Positions 59,129 to 64,000 of a stretch of 64,000 bases of DNA are shown piece by piece. Each line of letters opens with the position of its first letter. Within the stretch, counting starts at the first letter, position 1. The notes below the pieces were generated by a model. It was not told the origin of the DNA and did not search any database. It saw only the letters and a list, made by a program, of their open reading frames with translations. The translations under genes and the position numbers were made by a program. The stretch comes from CAYNLK01 sp964398055 (GTDB lineage: Bacteria; Chloroflexota; Anaerolineae; 4572-78; J111): contig CAYNLK010000001.1 of NCBI GenBank assembly GCA_964398055.1, positions 124,001 to 188,000 of the forward strand. Direction: 5' to 3'.

Positions 59129-61858
59129 ATGATTTTGCCAGGCCAGGACAACCCCACAACTGAATCAAAGCTCATTTCGTCCTCTCCGGGGGGACGCCAT
59201 CGGCTGGTTGATGGCGCTGTTATCTTGTTGATTGTGCTCTTTGCCGCTTTCTTCGGCGCGCTGGCGGTGCAGCAGCATCGCACGTTCCAAACCAACGGCC
59301 TGGACTTGGGCAATGTCGATCAGGCGCTCTGGAATACAGCGCAAGGTCGCTTTCTTCATTTTACGTTGATGGCGCCGGTCCAATCCCGCCTGGCCTTGCA
59401 CGTGGAACCGATTCTACTCCTGTTCGTCCCGCTGTATTGGCTCAATCTGGGCCGGCCGGAAACATTGCTGCTGCTTCAGGCCGCTGTTGTCGCTGTGGGA
59501 GCGTGGCCGGTGTATCAAATTGCCAAACAGCAATTCTGCCGGGGGGCCGGGGAGCGGAGGAGCAGGGGAGAAACCAGCGGCTCGCCTCTGCCCCGCTGTC
59601 CCTCTGCTCCCTTGTTGATTTTTCCGCTGGTCTACCTGCTTTGGCCCACCCTTGAGGCTGCGGTGCTGTATGACTTTCACGCGGTCACGTTGGCGCCCAC
59701 GTTCTTGCTGTTTGCTTTTTGGGCGTTGGTGCAACAGAAGGATGGCTGGTTCATTGGTTTTGCGCTGCTGGCGCTGGCCTGCAAAGAGGATATGGCCCTG
59801 GTGGTGGCGATGATGGGTTTGTATGCCGGTTTGGCCCAGCATCGCTGGCGGCTGGCCGGTCTGGTGATCGGGCTGAGTCTGGCCTGGTTTGTGATTGCGG
59901 TGATGGTCATTCAACCTCGCTTTGCCGCCGGGGGCAACATCCAGCTCGACCGGTACGCCTGGCTGGGTAGCACGCCGCTCGAGATCATCACCACCGGTAT
60001 CACCCAACCCGGCCTGGTGTTCGAACACCTCTGGTCTCAGGTCGATCTGGTAAATTACTTGACCGCTCTCTTCTGGCCGACTGCCTTTTTAGCCCTGTTC
60101 AGCCCGTTAACCCTATTGCCACTGCTGCCGACGTTGGCTGTCAACCTGCTCAGCGACAACCCCTTTACCTGGCGACCGGAAGATTTTCACTACGGCGCTC
60201 CCCTGGCCCCTTTCCTGATGATCTCGACCATCTACGGCGTCAAACGAATCGTCACCTGGCTAGACCTGACCAATCGGCCAACCGTCCGCCCAACTGACCA
60301 GCTAACCAATCATCCAACTAACCAACCATCCATCCAACTAACCACCCCCCTCTTTGTCTCTCTTGCCATCTTGCTGCTTCTCTTTACTGGCACCTATCAT
60401 TACTATCGCGGCTTCACCCCCCTGGCTCGACCCTACCGGTGGCCGCAACTTACCGGCCACCATCAACAGGTGGCGGCATTGCTGCCAACCATCCCGCCCG
60501 ATACCCCCCTCTTCACCCAATCCAACCTGGCCCCTCACCTGACCCACCGCCAGACTATCTATTCTGACTTTGCCTACTTCACCGATCCCGATTTTCCGGC
60601 CCTACCTGTTGAAGATATTCTGCTCGACGTAACCTCATTTGAAAATTTGGGCGGTCTCCACCAGTTTTTGCAGCAAATCCTGTTGGCCGGCGGCGATTAC
60701 CAACTGGCGACCGCCCAAGACGGTATACTGCACTTCAGACCGCTGACCCCTCGGGCTGAGCCCCTCGGTCTGAGCCTCGGCACGAAGCCTCGGGACGAAT
60801 CCGCCGACCACCGTGAACTAACCCAACCGGATAACACACAACCTCCAGTCATCAACCCCCAATCTCCGAATCTCCAATCTCCCAATCTCCAACTTCCTTC
60901 TCCCTTCTACACCTTCACCCAGCCTACCACCCCATCGGATTATGAGATCACCGTTGATTTTAGCGACGCCGTCCGGCTACACGGTTACTCGCTCTATTTT
61001 AACCGGCAGGAAGAGGTGCAGGTCAGCATCGATCTGGAGGCCCGGCAGCCCCTCACCGATCTCCGCCCGGTGCTCTACCTGCTGGATGAGACCGGCCAAC
61101 CGGTTGGTGCCACTATCGACTTGCAGCCGGGGCTGGTCTGGTTCCCGCCCGATCAGTGGCCGGTGGGCCAGCCGGTGCGGGTACATTTCAACACACTGCC
61201 CTGGTACACCCGGGCTACTCCCGCCTACCGGCTGGCTCTGGGGCTGGTTAGCGGGAGCGATGTTTGGGCGGTCGAGCAGCGGCAGCGGCCGGTTGTACAA
61301 CAGGCTGGCCCATATGCGCCGAGGTTGCCGGCCGGCGGTACGCTGCTGGAACTGGCCCGGTTTAACCAGGTGTGGAATATGCCTGCGGGTGGCCCCATGC
61401 GACGACAGTTTGCTGCCCCGCCGCCCCCCTACAAACTGGCCGCCAACTTTGCCAACCAGATCAATCTGCTTGGTACTACCACCCCCCGCCTCGATCTTCC
61501 TCCCCAATCTCTCAATCTCCAATCTCCCAATCTCCCCTCCCACCTCTCTCTCACCCTCACCTGGCAGGCGCTCACCACACCGGAGACCCTGATTCGTTTT
61601 GTGCAGCTTGTCGGCCCGGATGGCCGGGTCTATGGTCAAAACGACTCCAGCCCGGAGGATGGCAACTATCCCACCCGGCTCTGGCAGCCCGGCGAGGTGG
61701 TCGTGGAGACGGTCATATTCCCCCTTCAGGCCGTCCGCCCGTCCGGCCAATATATGCTTCACGTTGGCCTTTATCGACCGGAGACCGGCCAGCGGCTGCC
61801 CCTGCTGGCCGGCGGCGACCACGTTGAAATTCCGGGTTCATTTTTCAAGGTTCAATAA
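59129..61858 (+). CDS. DUF2079 family polytopic membrane protein with C-terminal beta-domains
   Basis: A 909-residue protein whose first 400 residues match DUF2079, a GT-C-like membrane family: GLDLGNVDQALWNTAQGRFL, HVEPILLLFVPLYWL, YDFHAVTLAP, ACKEDMALVVAMMGLY and NPFTWRPEDFHYGAPLAPF. Residues about 600-909 hold two copies of the beta-domain shared with the neighbouring GT genes (AVRLHGYSLYFNRQEEVQVS; INLLGTTTPRLDLPPQ). Four repeat-encoded insertions lie in loops (59541-59617, 60264-60345, 60745-60905, 61497-61550). A TATGCT -10-like box ends 9 nt before the ATG and there is no Shine-Dalgarno, suggesting leaderless expression. The enzymatic role of DUF2079 is unproven; surface glycan assembly is the likely theme. 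Confidence 0.85.
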   Translation: MILPGQDNPTTESKLISSSPGGRHRLVDGAVILLIVLFAAFFGALAVQQHRTFQTNGLDLGNVDQALWNTAQGRFLHFTLMAPVQSRLALHVEPILLLFVPLYWLNLGRPETLLLLQAAVVAVGAWPVYQIAKQQFCRGAGERRSRGETSGSPLPRCPSAPLLIFPLVYLLWPTLEAAVLYDFHAVTLAPTFLLFAFWALVQQKDGWFIGFALLALACKEDMALVVAMMGLYAGLAQHRWRLAGLVIGLSLAWFVIAVMVIQPRFAAGGNIQLDRYAWLGSTPLEIITTGITQPGLVFEHLWSQVDLVNYLTALFWPTAFLALFSPLTLLPLLPTLAVNLLSDNPFTWRPEDFHYGAPLAPFLMISTIYGVKRIVTWLDLTNRPTVRPTDQLTNHPTNQPSIQLTTPLFVSLAILLLLFTGTYHYYRGFTPLARPYRWPQLTGHHQQVAALLPTIPPDTPLFTQSNLAPHLTHRQTIYSDFAYFTDPDFPALPVEDILLDVTSFENLGGLHQFLQQILLAGGDYQLATAQDGILHFRPLTPRAEPLGLSLGTKPRDESADHRELTQPDNTQPPVINPQSPNLQSPNLQLPSPFYTFTQPTTPSDYEITVDFSDAVRLHGYSLYFNRQEEVQVSIDLEARQPLTDLRPVLYLLDETGQPVGATIDLQPGLVWFPPDQWPVGQPVRVHFNTLPWYTRATPAYRLALGLVSGSDVWAVEQRQRPVVQQAGPYAPRLPAGGTLLELARFNQVWNMPAGGPMRRQFAAPPPPYKLAANFANQINLLGTTTPRLDLPPQSLNLQSPNLPSHLSLTLTWQALTTPETLIRFVQLVGPDGRVYGQNDSSPEDGNYPTRLWQPGEVVVETVIFPLQAVRPSGQYMLHVGLYRPETGQRLPLLAGGDHVEIPGSFFKVQ
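59541..59617 (+). repeat. In-frame repeat in the DUF2079 gene (i)
   Basis: GGGGAGCGGAGGAGCAGGGG faces CCCCGCTGTCCCTCTGCTCC, giving a fold-back tract encoding GERRSRGETSGSPLPRCPSA between two membrane helices. Confidence 0.75.
60264..60345 (+). repeat. In-frame repeat in the DUF2079 gene (ii)
   Basis: CAACTGACCAGCTAACCAAT and CCAACTAACCAACCATCC-type units encode a Thr/Asn/Gln/Pro-rich loop; the same family forms the hairpin at 34086-34129. Confidence 0.85.
60745..60905 (+). repeat. In-frame repeat in the DUF2079 gene (iii)
   Basis: CTCGGGCTGAGCCCCTCGGT and CTCGGGACGAATCC-type sequences are followed by CCCAATCTCC octamers. They encode the linker between the membrane part and the first beta-domain. 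Confidence 0.85.
61497..61550 (+). repeat. In-frame repeat in the DUF2079 gene (iv)
   Basis: CCCCAATCTCTCAATCTCC-type octamers encode PPQSLNLQSPNLPS inside the second beta-domain. Confidence 0.85.
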
Positions 61859-61881
61859 TCAGTGTATACTGGCTGGCTTGG

Positions 61882-63852
61882 GTGAAGACAGGACATCAAA
61901 CGACGAAAGTTCATAGCCTGATCTGGCTGGCCCTCTGGTTGCTCATCTTTGGCGTCACCCTGGCCTGGCGGGCCCAGAATCTCGCTGCCTTCAGTTCCGT
62001 CAACGACGAGGGGGCCTATTTGATGTGGGCCAGGCTGCCCGTAGATGGTTATCCGTTGTATAAAGAAACAACAGCCGTTCAGCCGCCTCTGTTTTTTGAA
62101 TGGCTTGGGTTGGCTTTTCGGTTGGGCGGCTTTACGGTGCAGGCGGGCCGCTGGGCCATGCTGCTCGGTTATATACCATTGGCCGTGGCGCTGAGCTGGT
62201 TGGCTCAGCGAGCCGGCGGCTGGCTGGCAGCTAATGTGACCATGCTGTTGGTTGGCATCGCCCCGCTGCTCTTTTTTTATTCCCGGCTGGTAATGGCCGA
62301 GGTGGCCGCTACCGGGCTGGCGACTGTCTCGTTGGCTTTGGTTTTAGTCTATTTGGAGCAGTCGCGGCGAGGCTGGCTGATCCTCTCCGGTTTGATATTG
62401 GGGTTGAGTTTTCTATTCAAACTCCTGAACCCGTTTATTGCCGTGCCCATTGGGCTGTTGTTGTTGTGGCGTCATCGGTTGTCCCGCTCCGGCGCCGGGA
62501 GGAGTTATGATTGGTCAGGCTTATTTGCGGATGGACTCTACTTTGTCGCGCCGTTGTTGCTCCCGCTGGCGGCTGTCTTCGCCATCTACGACCCGGCGGC
62601 GCTGTATGACCAGGTAGTCGTCTTTCGTGGCGATTTACGGGCGGTGATTCCCGGCTCCTGGACTGACACCTGGACTCAATTTGCCCTGTTCTTGAGCAGT
62701 CACTGGGGCTTTTGGATATTGGCGTTTGGGGGTATAATCTCGGCAGTTTTGTTGTGGCCGGCCAGGGCCGACGAAGTGGCGGGACCAGCGCCGACAAATA
62801 GTGCTGACCAGACTGACCGGCGTCAGCGTGTACCGACTGGTCTTTATCCGATCGTCTGGGTGGTCTGGCTGGCGGCCGGTGGGGTTATGCTGGCCTGGCA
62901 TACGCCGCTCTTTTCCCACCATTTGGTGGTGCTGCTGCCGCCGCTGATTTTGCTCGGCGCAGGCTTTGTGGCCGATCTGGCGATGATGTGGCGGCTAAAG
63001 TTGAGTTCTTTACCAGTTAGAATAGCTCTGACGGCGCTCCTGGCAGCGACCATTTTGCACCTGCCGGCAGTGTTCAAGGCTAATCAGAACGCCGCCGCCA
63101 TCGTGACCGGTGGACGGGAAGCCGAGGCGTTAGCCCTGCTGCAAGCGGTTTCCCTGCCGGCTGATTTTCTGATGGGTGACAGCCAACTGCTGATTTTTAT
63201 GGCCGGTCGCCGTACCCCGCCGCCATTGGGCGATGTGGCCCTGGTCGCTATCAAGGCCGGGCGGCAAACATCGGCCCGGATGATCAACTTGACCCGGCAA
63301 TATCAGGCCCCGGCGGTGGTGCAGTGGAGTTTACGCTTGCCCTGGCTGCCCGAATACCTGGCCTGGGTTGAGCAGAATTATCTGGCCCGCCGGGTGTGGG
63401 ACAATGACCATATCATTTACTTTGCGCCTCGCCTCTATCCCGATCAGATCATTCCGAATGAACAAACAGTCCGGCTGGGCGACTCACTGGCTCTGCGCGG
63501 TTTTCAGCTCGACCGGTCCACGCTGGCGCCGGGCGATCAATTGCAGTTAAAGGTTTTTTGGCAAAGCCTGGCTCCTCTAACGGCTGATTACACGGTTTTT
63601 ACCCAGTTGTTAGATCATCAGGGCAGGTTGGTAACCGGGTGGGATAGCCAGCCGTTGGGCGGCTATTTCCCTACCAGCCGCTGGCCGGCCAACGAAATTG
63701 TTACTGATTTAGTGCAATTGCCTTTGCCGTCCGATTTACCGCCCGGTGACTATACATTGATTACCGGGATGTATCTCTTGAACACCCTGGAGCGTTTGAC
63801 CACTCCGGCCGGCGCCGATCAGATCACGCTCACGACTATAAGAGTGGAGTGA
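61882..63852 (+). CDS. GT39/ArnT-like membrane glycosyltransferase with C-terminal beta-domain
   Basis: A 656-residue polytopic protein. The first loop carries the GT-C acidic motif SVNDEGAYLMW, followed by YPLYKETTAVQPPLFFEW, typical of this class, and about ten membrane segments. The C-terminal 125 residues are one copy of the shared beta-domain (LRGFQLDRSTLAPGDQLQLK, VFWQSLAPLTADYTVFTQL, PPGDYTLITGMYLLNTLERL). The GTG at 61882 is the likely start. A TATACT box ends 11 nt upstream and no Shine-Dalgarno is seen, again suggesting a leaderless transcript. Unlike its three neighbours it shows no obvious repeat insertion. Donor and acceptor are unknown. Confidence 0.85.
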   Translation: MKTGHQTTKVHSLIWLALWLLIFGVTLAWRAQNLAAFSSVNDEGAYLMWARLPVDGYPLYKETTAVQPPLFFEWLGLAFRLGGFTVQAGRWAMLLGYIPLAVALSWLAQRAGGWLAANVTMLLVGIAPLLFFYSRLVMAEVAATGLATVSLALVLVYLEQSRRGWLILSGLILGLSFLFKLLNPFIAVPIGLLLLWRHRLSRSGAGRSYDWSGLFADGLYFVAPLLLPLAAVFAIYDPAALYDQVVVFRGDLRAVIPGSWTDTWTQFALFLSSHWGFWILAFGGIISAVLLWPARADEVAGPAPTNSADQTDRRQRVPTGLYPIVWVVWLAAGGVMLAWHTPLFSHHLVVLLPPLILLGAGFVADLAMMWRLKLSSLPVRIALTALLAATILHLPAVFKANQNAAAIVTGGREAEALALLQAVSLPADFLMGDSQLLIFMAGRRTPPPLGDVALVAIKAGRQTSARMINLTRQYQAPAVVQWSLRLPWLPEYLAWVEQNYLARRVWDNDHIIYFAPRLYPDQIIPNEQTVRLGDSLALRGFQLDRSTLAPGDQLQLKVFWQSLAPLTADYTVFTQLLDHQGRLVTGWDSQPLGGYFPTSRWPANEIVTDLVQLPLPSDLPPGDYTLITGMYLLNTLERLTTPAGADQITLTTIRVE

Positions 63853-63922
63853 AGAAAATTAGAAATGAGAAATGAGAATTACTTTCACCTTCTAATTTGC
63901 CATTTCTAATTTGCTATTTGCT
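63853..63922. repeat. GAAATGA / TTTCTAATTTGC repeats
   Basis: Short 7-8 nt units (AGAAATGAGAAATGAGAATT, then TTCTAATTTGCCATTTCTAA) fill the gap after the last GT gene and can fold back on each other. Confidence 0.65.
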
Positions 63923-64000
63923 ATGGATATATCGATTGGCCGGCCCTCAGCCGGCCGGCTGGTCTTATCAAAATTGAATCTTAACCAACGCTGGTTGCAA
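63923..64000 (+). CDS. N-terminal fragment of an unidentified ORF
   Basis: An ATG at 63923 opens 26 codons to the window edge (MDISIGRPSAGRLVLSKLNL...). It lacks a Shine-Dalgarno and is too short to identify. The frame contains a GGCCGGC-rich inverted repeat. It may be a fifth gene of the membrane glycosyltransferase cluster or not a gene. Confidence 0.3.
   Translation, partial: MDISIGRPSAGRLVLSKLNLNQRWLQ

Overview
The window looks like a chromosomal segment of a GC-rich, filamentous-type Chloroflexota (Anaerolineae-like) bacterium. This is an inference from gene content and style: tandem GAF sensor kinases, CHAT/TIR/NACHT signalling proteins, a complete o-succinylbenzoate menaquinone cluster, giant bacterial alpha-2-macroglobulins, GT-C membrane glycosyltransferases, and many short degenerate intergenic repeats. 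No rRNA, tRNA, CRISPR array or transposase gene was seen.

Layout. 1-11.7 kb (minus strand): one tightly packed operon with the gene order TIR protein, KGGVGR-variant ATPase fused to TIR, a 1780-residue dual alpha/beta-hydrolase/CHAT/TPR protein, double-GAF histidine kinase, GAF hybrid kinase-receiver, and the start of a response regulator. It reads like a conflict/cell-fate module wired to a phosphorelay and is the best candidate for an undescribed system. 11.7-13.8 kb: archease and RtcB RNA ligase. 13.8-20.6 kb: menI-menF-menD-menB-menC-menE behind one promoter. 20.9-40.7 kb (plus strand): a PbpC-like class A penicillin-binding protein and two tandem alpha-2-macroglobulins, a classic periplasmic partnership, split here by an AT-richer two-gene module (PHP-domain/SMC-like ATPase of the TrlF type plus a Schlafen-AlbA/HATPase protein) that looks horizontally acquired. 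40.8-41.8 kb: a small hypothetical gene and an MNT-HEPN pair whose HEPN motif is degenerate, framed by two similar terminators. 41.8-44.2 kb: tandem alanine dehydrogenases. 44.2-47.9 kb: sdhABCD behind a near-consensus promoter. 47.9-51.7 kb: a NACHT-FGE-fold STAND protein framed by copies of one palindromic repeat family. 51.9-52.5 kb: a flavoprotein gene broken by an 88-bp MITE-like element whose removal restores the reading frame exactly. 52.5-53.6 kb: a coiled-coil membrane protein. 53.7-63.9 kb: four large polytopic membrane proteins (GT39-like and DUF2079) carrying copies of the same C-terminal beta-domain, followed by a truncated ORF.

A theme across the window is repeat DNA. Families of 7-8 nt near-tandem repeats and C-rich/G-rich palindromes occupy intergenic gaps, and the same families also lie in frame inside pbpC, both macroglobulins and three of the membrane glycosyltransferase-type genes, where they encode low-complexity loops.
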